Assembly: GCA_028040005.1 (NCBI GenBank)
Contig: JAOFKK010000008.1
Location: 1 to 20,892, forward strand
Reading direction: 5' to 3'
DNA length: 20,892 nt
Source of the DNA: Rickettsiales bacterium
GTDB taxonomy: Bacteria; Pseudomonadota; Alphaproteobacteria; Rickettsiales; UBA1997
The notes under the pieces were generated by a model. The model searched no databases and was not told the origin of the DNA. It saw nothing but the letters and a program-made list of their open reading frames with translations. Position 1 is the first letter of the stretch, and every line of letters starts with the position of its first letter. The translations under genes were made by a program, and so were the position numbers. Of the stretch, positions 9,201-15,587 are shown piece by piece.

Positions 9201-11221
9201 TTCAGAATTATCCATATAATATTCAATTATCTCATAATGTTAGTGACGTGTCTAATATTGATGATGATCTTAATGTATTTGTAGATGATGATCTTGATAT
9301 ATTTGTAAATAATGGTATAAAAATAATTGAAGGAGGTAATAAACCTATAAGAAATTGCCATATTACCAATAACATAGAAATAAATCAGGGTCAGGAAGTT
9401 GATGAAGTAGAATGGTCAAGATCTGACAATCCATGCATTTCTAAATGTATAGGAGCTAATGATTTTCAGGATATAGGATCTACTAACGCTAATGATATTG
9501 TAATTACAGCTTCTTCGATAATTTATAATGGAAGTTTTGTTTATATAACAATAGACGCCAATTTAAAAGATAATCCTCCACAAATTATTAAATTTGCTGA
9601 TAATAGCGGTCATCCAGATATTATTTTATCAGAATATAGTCAATATATTTATTTTTCATACCCAAAATCTACTGCTGATGACCAAGTGTCACCTGCTCAA
9701 ATTACAAAAATTATAATTAATAATGAAGCTGGCTTTTTCCCCACTAACTTATCATCTAGTGATCTTGTAAATATTGAGTTAGTTAATCGAATTAATGTTG
9801 GTATTACTGAACATAACGTTTCTACGGGAGGTGGGAGAGAGAGTAAGATCATTAAAATTGAGTGGAATAGCGCCTCATTTGGGGAAAATCAATATGCGTA
9901 TTTTACATCTAGTAGTGAGCAAGCATTAAATCAAGACCCTCTTAATAATGGAGTGCATTATGATATTTATTCTACAAATTGTGGCAGCAGGGGTAATTGT
10001 GGCGCTATAACAATTAGCAATAATTTGCCTAATGGTTATTTTGTAGCACCCAGATCTGATGGTAAATTTTTAGTCGGACGAAAATGTAATAATAATGGTA
10101 TTTGGTCCGAAATTGATCAAACAATAGATGATAATAGCGATGACATAGCAAATTATCGCGATCCAAATACAGCAAAAGATAGAGCAAATCCATTAGTTGC
10201 AGCTAAAGGGACATTTGACGATGGTAAAAAAATAATTACTTCTCCAAGTCCAGTTGAAGCAGGTGACGTAATAGCATCTAGATTTTATAATAATCTTAAC
10301 GGAAGTAATTTAATTATTAATGTAAATAATAATCTAGTTAACCCAGTGGCAGAAATTGCAAATAATGCTGGCTATAATATGGCCTCATCAGATGGTAGTG
10401 ATAAAAAATATTCTATTAAAATGGCCAAATATGAGGATGGTCAAGATGGTAATATTGATAAATTATCTTTATTTGAAATTGATAATAATAATCTTTACCC
10501 TAATGTATCTGGCAATAATTATGTGGTAAATATTAATTCTGAAGATTTGTTTAGTGCTACATATGAAGCCCAATCTTACCCGATTTGTAATGCAGATGGT
10601 TCATATGATACCGGAGATTCAACAACAAGTGCTACAATTTTATCTCAATATTATAAAGGACAGTCAATCACATATGATAGGTGTGCAGAAAATAATACTA
10701 AAATAAATCAATCTCATATGATGGTTACATGTAATGATAATGGAAATTGGGATATTACAAATAACGACAATTGTAGAGCAGATTGTATTCTTGAAGGGTA
10801 TCAGACTCCTCAACGATCTTCAACTCATCCGGAACACATAAGTGGCGTTGATGATGTTTGGATGAGGAGTTTTTTATATGGGATGATGCATCATAATGGT
10901 CAATTTAGCTATCGATATATTATAGAAGTTTCTGGAGGAAGAGCTCAACATAGTTGCCAAGTTTGGTGTAATGATGGCAATATATCTCTTAGTGATGACT
11001 GTAATTATATCCGTAAAGGAAGAGATGACACACAATATCGTGCTTGCGGATGGGATCGTGGTGTCGAAAATGAAAAAAGAAGACTTTTTCAAGGTGCGTG
11101 CGTTAACTGCCATGTAGACAATCCTGTTCATGTAGCACATCATGAATTTCATATGAGGAATCATCACAATGATACAGTTGGTGGTGGCATATGTAGGGAT
11201 TATAATCCAGTTTGGTATTAA
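3278..11221 (+). CDS. Giant secreted Cys/Asn/Asp-rich protein, unknown function (2647 aa)
   Basis: No family recognised. A clear Sec signal peptide covers residues 1-21 (MIFFKILIFIFFFLVSNNLF then ADP), and this is the only start that keeps it. The mature protein is acidic and rich in Asn, Asp and Ser, with cysteines throughout. The first 450 residues repeat short Cys motifs such as PGFNC, PRINCANLSDLPSC, PGINCYYPIC and PGYNCFAISC. Residues about 683-716 form the only long hydrophobic stretch after the signal peptide. The C-terminal half has recurring modules closing with C-x-R-x-x-C (C1703, C1811, C1932) or C-x3-C (C2053, C2499). The last 40 residues hold CVNCH (2608-2612) followed by many histidines. 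The frame is uninterrupted for 7.9 kb, so it is maintained. A surface, adhesion or toxin-like exported role is inference. Extracytoplasmic parts of Rickettsiales VirB6-like proteins are a possible relative, but no multi-helix TrbL/VirB6 core is present. Confidence 0.9.
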   Translation: MIFFKILIFIFFFLVSNNLFADPLPNCSDDSFLEPTPDNKLNFDLDPDSDDYKISVPGFNCNFYINGTEMWPCGQLVSDVPNPRINCANLSDLPSCLTLEKANTIRQEPNIIPIKPLQNCIRIGDGTSTSIDVDDICVNGDGKIEDINCVNLCYTDDRDDGPANCNPRKYHHYLEDNIGNRVLKRSNPDLSQYSCRKLSDNELFFFSDEFNKPNCANLREINNENQAVIRSTINIDENGDPILDGDGNYTYAPMIDEVNPGINCYYPICNDNFKNIQNSINQNIQNSSDIIDPDDNSKYIALQNCTNDESKAFIASDRIVCNSNDKCYDFTDAQMDLLISSPNAVDKCIVSAAGDEAKARCFLQLGQEKMCQIHRSRGPNCTRSCIGNDVPTNPLPGYNCFAISCNSLPEDDRREGENCVANICTIDSTNIGIDCYNAATSPQPMINCTYHDIPTAINYNYDTHQNLNNAYYLGKFFTGASKTASDGRLISLNHDALEKSNFAIDSLGIFPNYMEHPSCDGDITSCIIDCNYVTPGSDNAMICDLSQDQDTVIIPIASNPNFDFSNEQISHNIHYDVDNDWFYKPYPLVDKGSTNDNNRQFRNIVKWNNFISWGENYNGSLFEHSEGSNLIIARGDLDNNHQTDLDNHHISRGAHFDRLCMDFGHLKDLDIINQGEVVAKTASIAAISGAVVVAFCATPFIGAACANPLVPIGIFGASFDRLINEFNFDKFISPSNCGTARFGIRNNHLGSSNISGYHGSSATDGDREHYNFQYDEVNFDDNLKNNNRFMSSPFFAQEFLNEEHFREDHVFIANDEESNLAKIVLSKDGYIKGDVVTEYHRNYETHRVRACMRFDGGARSCNVSCTILGCIKQRCGYDQCVDLYVNSNDPYKCSVAKTTVTASGTIENKSDDDFKFGDNDDYESNHYGLAVNDKKFCAKEITSEDIFSTASSGVVRLRAVIYPDRYICVFADGKHDGKWHIRSMIPHVSIPYITLSAVPGTKPFWGKRYCLRYGMKSDNTSSQNQDNCTNDTEAQGSCAPILQAATSNMNDIDNNILQYVQFNSQISLNHIGIKKAMFESFKSNLIDNVGFTPYFTPENGIFETDFFNPSIVAHYGSELAVTELQQGCIGGYDSNSGNTPCLNNDYPSVDFPDEFFAMEMDGPNRVSIKHSNDGILKLKSNQYNDLSGMDYEKLAYIKKGFNGGYNYPILTLYNSNGTAISDITIFRKKPNYDNILLNYDDSGVFSLRLRDDSEIANNIADDNLRLSPVDLTIHHDSNSQSIPPSLEWIDDQQCFPLDSNDDRANLEYMKFCLKEDSCSDLFDKCLKDNLFATSLDERSSLWNECFGGPNSLINQCSAKWGINNNLGDKDKINDIIDFMQKSRDNHSDMANNSYYGWHHEICLNSDSYNNINVATYNSYDENIEEKCILDPVINGNATINVQETPDDLSDDIIVADNFSYNNGCESGGNERILDDQNNKCSCLKQSDPYWQQKLAIIPDDIIPLNDNNLKDIKIRIATSRELGLCFDRALPLQCNGNITASGDYAARTTAVASTRNAEYGHIFLPFEQFETGSIAYGNCVENWKDQTGTPMMRCVVDSGGNTNFEDIKIRVNLTINNLSDGGNIYLFDDDNSRRLNDINGNQLPVISRLFKENTPAVILNPDSDNIIATISNISTRSIDVTFDSDEPIDVTAIEINRSLQGFCSRPKCDLLPPFNEPYYILNNSLLGGRYPDYIERNTDATLYQKGSEAGYAYWNSDDRNIIASDVDQDIFAEDCFVGFESSGSLLPKKTCNPEGEITIAEFTPGNVINACVRKTCNIIADNELINVSYINDQLQGTNFTRKNLDSSQLKASRSNSVASFDFGVTNLNERSVILGSCYYDLARGLNYINITSGTTGFREPYLICKSDGNVTSISSNLDGVSGNLTLINGDVCERASCAGRIAQESTYIITDAVVGYNDGQSARYSESDNGCPSNFQNYPYNIQLSHNVSDVSNIDDDLNVFVDDDLDIFVNNGIKIIEGGNKPIRNCHITNNIEINQGQEVDEVEWSRSDNPCISKCIGANDFQDIGSTNANDIVITASSIIYNGSFVYITIDANLKDNPPQIIKFADNSGHPDIILSEYSQYIYFSYPKSTADDQVSPAQITKIIINNEAGFFPTNLSSSDLVNIELVNRINVGITEHNVSTGGGRESKIIKIEWNSASFGENQYAYFTSSSEQALNQDPLNNGVHYDIYSTNCGSRGNCGAITISNNLPNGYFVAPRSDGKFLVGRKCNNNGIWSEIDQTIDDNSDDIANYRDPNTAKDRANPLVAAKGTFDDGKKIITSPSPVEAGDVIASRFYNNLNGSNLIINVNNNLVNPVAEIANNAGYNMASSDGSDKKYSIKMAKYEDGQDGNIDKLSLFEIDNNNLYPNVSGNNYVVNINSEDLFSATYEAQSYPICNADGSYDTGDSTTSATILSQYYKGQSITYDRCAENNTKINQSHMMVTCNDNGNWDITNNDNCRADCILEGYQTPQRSSTHPEHISGVDDVWMRSFLYGMMHHNGQFSYRYIIEVSGGRAQHSCQVWCNDGNISLSDDCNYIRKGRDDTQYRACGWDRGVENEKRRLFQGACVNCHVDNPVHVAHHEFHMRNHHNDTVGGGICRDYNPVWY
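9260..9307. repeat. 24-bp in-frame tandem duplication inside the giant gene
   Basis: Two adjacent 24-bp units (9260-9283, 9284-9307) encode DDDLNVFV and DDDLDIFV. They differ at two bases by hand alignment, showing slippage-type growth of an acidic segment. Confidence 0.7.
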
Positions 11222-11288
11222 TGACTTTTATTAACCCAATCACAAACTAATTATTATTTTAACTGCAATATTTTCAATTTAATTTCAA

Positions 11289-11331
11289 CCTAAAAAGTTA
11301 ATTTATATCCCGATAAACTAATCTTTTTAGG
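11289..11331 (+). terminator. Candidate stem-loop downstream of the giant gene
   Basis: CCTAAAAAG at 11289-11297 is the perfect complement of CTTTTTAGG at 11323-11331, and pairing continues inward with one bulge. It lies about 70 bp after the stop of the giant gene. No clean T-run follows, so a Rho-independent terminator is possible but not certain. The rest of the gap 11222-11401 shows no gene. Confidence 0.4.
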
Positions 11332-11401
11332 ATAATTTAAATTAAAAATCTTATTGTTAAAATAGCAACTAGTGTATGATCGGATTAATAGAAATGTTCA
11401 C

Positions 11402-11430
11402 TTGCAATAATAGTTCTAAATCTTTAAAAT
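11402..11430 (+). promoter_or_regulatory. Candidate sigma-70 promoter for tRNA-Leu
   Basis: A -35 box TTGCAA (11402-11407), a 17-base spacer and a -10 box TAAAAT (11425-11430) lie 14 bases before the tRNA. Both boxes match consensus in 4-5 of 6 positions and the spacing is ideal. Confidence 0.5.
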
Positions 11431-11444
11431 TATCTTCTTAATTT

Positions 11445-11526
11445 GCGGATGTGGCGAAATTGGTAGACGCGCTAGATTTAGGTTCTAGTGCCGCGAGGCG
11501 TGGGGGTTCAAGTCCCTTCATCCGTA
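11445..11526 (+). tRNA. tRNA-Leu(UAG)
   Basis: Cloverleaf folds by hand: acceptor GCGGATG with CATCCGT, the typical D-arm start TGGCGAAATTGGTAGACGC, anticodon stem CTAGA/TCTAG enclosing TTTAGGT (anticodon TAG), a long variable arm (GCCGCGAGGCGTG), and T-loop TTCAAGT. The class II variable arm and anticodon agree on leucine (codon CUA, and other CUN by wobble). The CCA end is not encoded and must be added after transcription. Confidence 0.96.
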
Positions 11527-11604
11527 CATTAAAGTTGCAAAATTGATAATTACATTATTTCCAATAAAAGGAATTTATAAATTATTTTAAAATAAATTAT
11601 AGAA

Positions 11605-12951
11605 ATGAGCGAAACTCAAGTAAGAAATATTTTAGATACAAAATTAAAAAAGGGATATCAAATTATTGTACCTTTTGGCATAATCAATGAAAAAATCGAT
11701 GCTTATATTGCCAAAGTTAAAGGTAATTATTCTCAATCTGGTTTTAGAAAAGGCCATGTTCCTGAAAAAATAATTAAGGATAAATATGCGCCATCAATTA
11801 TGGCTGAAGAATCAGAAAAGATAATTAATGAAAATATCAAAAAATTAATTGAAGAAAAAAAATATTCTTTGGCAATTTCTCCAAAAATTGACATTAAAGA
11901 TTTTGAATATGGTAGCGATTTTCAATATGATGTAACTTTTGAATTACTTCCTGAAATTCCTGAAATTGCTTTTGATAAAATTAAAATCACTAAAAAAGAA
12001 TTAGAAGTTAGTGATAAGGATATTGATGAAGAAATTAAAAAAACCCTAACAACTCTAAAAGATTGGTCAGAAAAAAAAGAAGGCAGTAAAATTGCTGATG
12101 GTGATCAAGCATATATTGATTATGTGGGTAAAATTGATGGTGAAGAATTTGAAGGCGGCAAGGCTCAAAATCAACCTTTAGAAATTGGCAGCAAAACATT
12201 TATTGACACTTTTGAAAAACAATTAATTGGTTCTAAAATTGGTGATGAAGTTTTGGTTAAGGTTAAATTTCCTAAGGAATATCATAAAAAAGAATTTGCC
12301 GATGCTAAAGCTGAATTTGATGTAAAAATCAATAAAATCATGGAAGCTTCTGAACCTAAATTAACCGATAAATTAGTTCAAGAAAAATTCCAAGCTAAGG
12401 ATATTGCTGATTTTAAAAATAAAATATCTGAAAAAATAGCAGGTGAATCTAAAAATATATCTAATATTTTATTTAAATCTGAATTAACTGAATATCTTAA
12501 TAAGAAATTCCATTTTGAATTGCCAGAAGGTATGGTGGGTGAAAGATTTGATAAAATTTGGGCTGAGATTGAAAAGAGAGACTTTCCTAAGGGCTTTACT
12601 AATGATAAGGAAAAAACTAAATCACAAGAAAAATATAAAAAAGATCTTGAAAAACATTTAAGATGTTCGCTAATTTTTGGTGAAGAGGCTCAGAGGAATA
12701 AAATTACAGTAACACAAGAAGATATTAATAATTCTATTGCAGAAAAGGCCAAAATGTTCCCTGGTCAGGAGGAGATGTTTAAGAATTTTTATCTTCAAAA
12801 TAAGGAAATGTTAACCCAAATACAAAATGAAATTTTTGAAATGAAGATTTCTGAATTTTTTGAGAAAAATATTCACACCAAATATAAAAAATTATCTTCA
12901 AAAGATTTAGAAAAAGATTATAATCATTATAAAGAAAATACCTTATTATAG
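11605..12951 (+). CDS. tig: Trigger factor (ribosome-associated chaperone / prolyl isomerase)
   Basis: A 448-aa protein, close to the family's usual 430-450. It binds the ribosome at the exit tunnel and shields nascent chains; the central domain is an FKBP-type peptidyl-prolyl isomerase. The ribosome-binding domain contains the signature GFRKGHVPEKII (46-57; family GFRxGxxP). The PPIase domain is at about 164-247 (DYVGKIDGEEFEGG and later PKEYHKKEFADAKAEFDV). The helical substrate-cradling arms form the C-terminal 200 residues. The start has no obvious Shine-Dalgarno sequence within 15 bases; the nearest, AAAGGAAT, is about 30 bases upstream. The tRNA-Leu gene precedes it by 78 bp, and no clpP follows, unlike many bacteria. 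Lysine content is extreme, as expected from the AT bias. Confidence 0.97.
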   Translation: MSETQVRNILDTKLKKGYQIIVPFGIINEKIDAYIAKVKGNYSQSGFRKGHVPEKIIKDKYAPSIMAEESEKIINENIKKLIEEKKYSLAISPKIDIKDFEYGSDFQYDVTFELLPEIPEIAFDKIKITKKELEVSDKDIDEEIKKTLTTLKDWSEKKEGSKIADGDQAYIDYVGKIDGEEFEGGKAQNQPLEIGSKTFIDTFEKQLIGSKIGDEVLVKVKFPKEYHKKEFADAKAEFDVKINKIMEASEPKLTDKLVQEKFQAKDIADFKNKISEKIAGESKNISNILFKSELTEYLNKKFHFELPEGMVGERFDKIWAEIEKRDFPKGFTNDKEKTKSQEKYKKDLEKHLRCSLIFGEEAQRNKITVTQEDINNSIAEKAKMFPGQEEMFKNFYLQNKEMLTQIQNEIFEMKISEFFEKNIHTKYKKLSSKDLEKDYNHYKENTLL

Positions 12952-12970
12952 AGCTTTGTTATAAAGAGGC

Positions 12971-13101
12971 TTATTAATTGAAGTAGTTTGATTTTTTAGC
13001 GCAATATGCCCATATTGGGCTAAAAAACATTGAATTTGAACAAAATTAGCAGAAAAGCAAGCTGCTTTAATTAGAAAATCAATTGTACAAAGGTTTCATA
13101 A
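12971..13101 (+). repeat. Dispersed repeat family A, copy 1
   Basis: Aligns by eye with the reverse complement of 19057-19190, sharing TTATTAATTGAAG, GATTTTTTAGCG, CATTGAATTT, AAATTAGCAGAAA and the end CAATTGTACAAAGGTTTCATAA. It differs by an insert of about 20 bp (13054-13076) that includes AGCAAGCTGCTT, also found near 20533. The core 12992-13027 is a 17-bp hairpin with a 2-base loop and one mismatch. Its left end is eroded. It fills the gap between convergent tig and nadC. Confidence 0.7.
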
Positions 13102-13145
13102 AGGCCATTAAGTTGGCAAGGGTATTTTTGGTTTTTCGACAGCTT

Positions 13146-13213
13146 ATACCATTTCCCATCTTTAAAGCAATTTTTGCTGTAGGAAAAGTTACTTTAAAGT
13201 TGGGAAATGGTAT
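13146..13213. repeat. Dispersed repeat family B, complete palindromic copy
   Basis: Arms 13146-13167 and 13192-13213 are 22-bp inverted repeats with one mismatch, beginning ATACCATTTCCCA. The 24-base centre holds AGCAATTTTTGCT-like pairing. It ends 3 bp from the nadC stop, between convergent genes, where the hairpin may also serve to stop transcription or protect mRNA ends. Related copies occur at 20466-20529 and 20829-20892. Confidence 0.8.
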
Positions 13214-13216
13214 TAT

Positions 13217-14086
13217 TTAATTAATAATATCCAAACCAATATCAACGATATCAATTGAGTTAGTTAATTGACCAACTGATATATAATCAATATCTAAATC
13301 TAGTAATTTTTCTATTTTATCAAGGGTAATACCGCCAGAAATTTCAATCTTGGCCTTATTGCCAATAATTTCTTTCGCCTCTTTCATTTGTTTTTTATTC
13401 ATATTATCAAGCATAATAATATCAATATTATGTCTGATTGCCTCCCTGACTTGTTGTAAATTATCACATTCAATTTCAATTGGAATTTGTAAATTTTTTG
13501 AACAAATATTTGTTAATATTTGATTTACACCCCCAGCTGCCGCAATATGATTATCTTTAATTAAAATTGCATCAAAAAGAGAAAAGCGATGATTATGACA
13601 ACCACCTTTTTTTACTGCATATTTGTGTAAATTTCTAAAGGCGGGAATTGTTTTTCTAGTATCAAGAATTTTAATTTTGCTATTTTGCACTATTTTAGCA
13701 AATTTATGGCTTTTAGTGGCAATAGAGCTAAGATTTTGAATAAAATTAAGGATAATTCTTTCACTAGCAAAGATTAATCTGGCATTGCCATGTCCAGATA
13801 TTATTATTTCTTGTGATTTAACTTGGTTGCCATCGATAAAATGATTTTTATATTCAATATTATTTTTTTGATATCTTTTAGAAATTTTATCAAAAATTAA
13901 ATCTATAAAATCAATCCCGCAAATTATTAAATCTTGCCTAGCGGTAATATTAAAATTAATATTTCTATCTTCTGAAATGCTATGATCAGAAGTAATATCA
14001 GATTGTTGACCAAGATCTTCCTCTATTGCTAAATCTATGATTTTTTCTACCCAATATTTAACATTTTGATTTATCATATTTTGCAA
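13217..14086 (-). CDS. nadC: Nicotinate-nucleotide pyrophosphorylase (quinolinate phosphoribosyltransferase)
   Basis: A 289-aa cytosolic enzyme that turns quinolinate and PRPP into nicotinate mononucleotide in de novo NAD synthesis. Length and motifs are typical: the helix ERIILNFIQNLSSIAT (109-124), LDTRKTIPAFR (141-151), GGCHNHRFSLFDAILIKDNH (161-180) with the substrate-binding His/Arg residues, and the phosphate-binding ISGGI near residue 250 with YISVGQLT after it. The start overlaps the preceding gene by 13 bp, so it is the last gene of the secretin operon and likely co-transcribed. NadA and NadB are not in the window. A family-B hairpin lies just past its stop. Confidence 0.96.
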   Translation of the reverse strand: MQNMINQNVKYWVEKIIDLAIEEDLGQQSDITSDHSISEDRNINFNITARQDLIICGIDFIDLIFDKISKRYQKNNIEYKNHFIDGNQVKSQEIIISGHGNARLIFASERIILNFIQNLSSIATKSHKFAKIVQNSKIKILDTRKTIPAFRNLHKYAVKKGGCHNHRFSLFDAILIKDNHIAAAGGVNQILTNICSKNLQIPIEIECDNLQQVREAIRHNIDIIMLDNMNKKQMKEAKEIIGNKAKIEISGGITLDKIEKLLDLDIDYISVGQLTNSIDIVDIGLDIIN

Positions 14087-14805
14087 TTTCTTGGATCAAA
14101 ATTAGCCTCATTTAATTTTTGCAATTGATCTTTGATAAATAAATTCATAAATAGAATTTCATCTATTACTTTTGAGTTATTTTGATATTTATCCTTATCA
14201 TATTGCTTTATTAGATCATTCATTATTAGATATGATTGACAATGATCGCCCATTTTTGAATGTATAATTGCCGGCATTTGTTTGGTAAAAAATGGCGCAT
14301 CCGGATTGTTATTTTGACTTAGTTTATATGCAATATTAAGCGCTCTATCATCATCCTTTACAAACATTTTGCTTAATGTTAATGCTTGAAACATCCACCA
14401 CCAATTTTGATCAATGTCACTATCTGCATATTCTTCTAAATATTTTACAATCCAAGCAACGCGATTAAGGTCAGGAACAGAGCTATAAAAATAGGCTGCA
14501 ATGGCTGGAGGAAATTTAGAATTTGGGTTTAATTTAGATAATGTTATTAGCCAATTATATAAAAGCTCATAATCATATTTTTTAAGAGAAGTATAATGGC
14601 CAAAGCGATCGCCAGAATTTTGCAATCTTATTGATAAATTACGAAAATAAAATTCTTCATCCCCAAATGATAAAGCTTTAATGGTTTTTTCGCTTTGTAA
14701 TTTTGGTAATATGTCTAATTTAGGTTTTAGATGCTCAGTATGATACCAAAATATTATTTGTAATAGAAGAAAAAGGCTAAAAAAGCTTAGATATATCCTT
14801 TCCAT
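14074..14805 (-). CDS. Conserved membrane-anchored protein of unknown function (243 aa)
   Basis: One N-terminal hydrophobic helix at about residues 4-21 (YLSFFSLFLLLQIIFWY) should anchor the protein with its C-terminal domain outside the cytoplasm. The rest is mostly helical with tryptophan and tyrosine clusters: LSFGDEEFYFRNLSIRLQN (45-63), YDYELLYNWL (78-87), AAYFYSS (103-109), NWWWMFQALTLSKM (134-147) and FTKQMPAI (173-180). The pattern is TPR-like in spacing but I cannot assign a domain. From memory, a conserved alphaproteobacterial protein with a GDExFYFR start and a KWWWLxQA segment occurs next to ABC-2 permeases; this is not verified. It lies 8 bp after the permease gene and overlaps nadC by 13 bp, so it probably works with the permease. 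Confidence 0.8.
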   Translation of the reverse strand: MERIYLSFFSLFLLLQIIFWYHTEHLKPKLDILPKLQSEKTIKALSFGDEEFYFRNLSIRLQNSGDRFGHYTSLKKYDYELLYNWLITLSKLNPNSKFPPAIAAYFYSSVPDLNRVAWIVKYLEEYADSDIDQNWWWMFQALTLSKMFVKDDDRALNIAYKLSQNNNPDAPFFTKQMPAIIHSKMGDHCQSYLIMNDLIKQYDKDKYQNNSKVIDEILFMNLFIKDQLQKLNEANFDPRNCKI

Positions 14806-14813
14806 ATGATTTA

Positions 14814-15575
14814 TTAAAATTGCTTTCTATTAAAATCAAAAAAACACATAAAAATCATTAATGGAACATAAATGGCAGATTGTATTATAATAGTTAAAAT
14901 ATCAGCCATAGCAATATTAGCACCATAAATCAACCAGTCGCTTTTGGCAAATAAGTCTAATCTTGGAATAATAACAGATATTAATTTAGCAATAAATTTA
15001 CCCAATGAATCAAGATTATTAATTTCGCTAGAAATGGATATTGTCATTACAAAAAATCCCATCATACGAGATATAATGTAAAAACCAAATGATGCTAAAA
15101 CTGAAAAAACAGCACTTTTAAAAATAAAGGAGCTTAAAATAGCAAAAGAAATAAAAATTAAAGATTCTAATATTAAAGAAATTGACCAATAGAATAATCC
15201 CAAATAATTAACTTCTGGCAAAATGGCAATTAATAATATTAAAGGTAGTAAAGCGAGAATAGAAACTATAAAAAATCCTAAGATGTAAGATAAGATATAT
15301 TTATTACGCGAAATTGATTTGCTTAAAAAGAACTCAACTTCTTTATTGTCAAATGATTTACGAATATTAAAACAGATAAAGAGAATAATTCCGATAGCAA
15401 ATAAAATACGACCAGAGCCAGCAATATATATTATAGAAAATTGATTATTTTCTGAAAAGGCGCTATTGCCAATTAAAATTGATATTCCAAAAGCTACTAA
15501 GAGAGATATTATAACACCAACATAAAGCCAATCTCTGATGGCGGTCATTAAAACATATTTTAAAATAGGAAACAT
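14814..15575 (-). CDS. ABC-2-type transporter permease
   Basis: A 253-aa inner-membrane protein with about six hydrophobic helices. The first is at about 14-35; others follow around 55-70, 90-120, 125-170 and 180-190, and the last ends near the C-terminus. The cytoplasmic stretch FFLSKSISRNKYILSYILG after the second helix matches the LxxPxSRxxYxxxKxLG-like pattern seen in ABC-2 membrane subunits (NatB, GldF and lipid or polymer exporters). No ATP-binding partner gene is in the window, so it must pair with one encoded elsewhere. It sits 12 bp after the secretin gene and 8 bp before the anchored protein, which suggests one transcript. The substrate is unknown. Confidence 0.75.
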   Translation of the reverse strand: MFPILKYVLMTAIRDWLYVGVIISLLVAFGISILIGNSAFSENNQFSIIYIAGSGRILFAIGIILFICFNIRKSFDNKEVEFFLSKSISRNKYILSYILGFFIVSILALLPLILLIAILPEVNYLGLFYWSISLILESLIFISFAILSSFIFKSAVFSVLASFGFYIISRMMGFFVMTISISSEINNLDSLGKFIAKLISVIIPRLDLFAKSDWLIYGANIAMADILTIIIQSAIYVPLMIFMCFFDFNRKQF

Positions 15576-15587
15576 AAAATATTAAAT

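Noticed and set aside
10600..10800. A true eukaryote-type sushi/CCP domain near residues 2440-2503
   Set aside because: Only the TCNDNGNW-like turn and Cys spacing resemble it; the full consensus is not met by eye.
10874..11167. 97-codon antisense frame at the end of the giant gene
   Set aside because: No start context, no recognisable domain, and it mirrors the Asn/Asp/His-rich coding strand.
3278..11221. Calling the giant protein a VirB6/TrbL T4SS subunit
   Set aside because: Only one hydrophobic segment exists beyond the signal peptide, whereas VirB6 proteins have a multi-helix core; similarity is limited to general Cys-rich character.
12992..13027. 17-bp hairpin after tig as an intrinsic terminator
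   Set aside because: T-runs precede and A-runs follow the stem, the reverse of a terminator, and no T-tract follows; it is part of a dispersed repeat.
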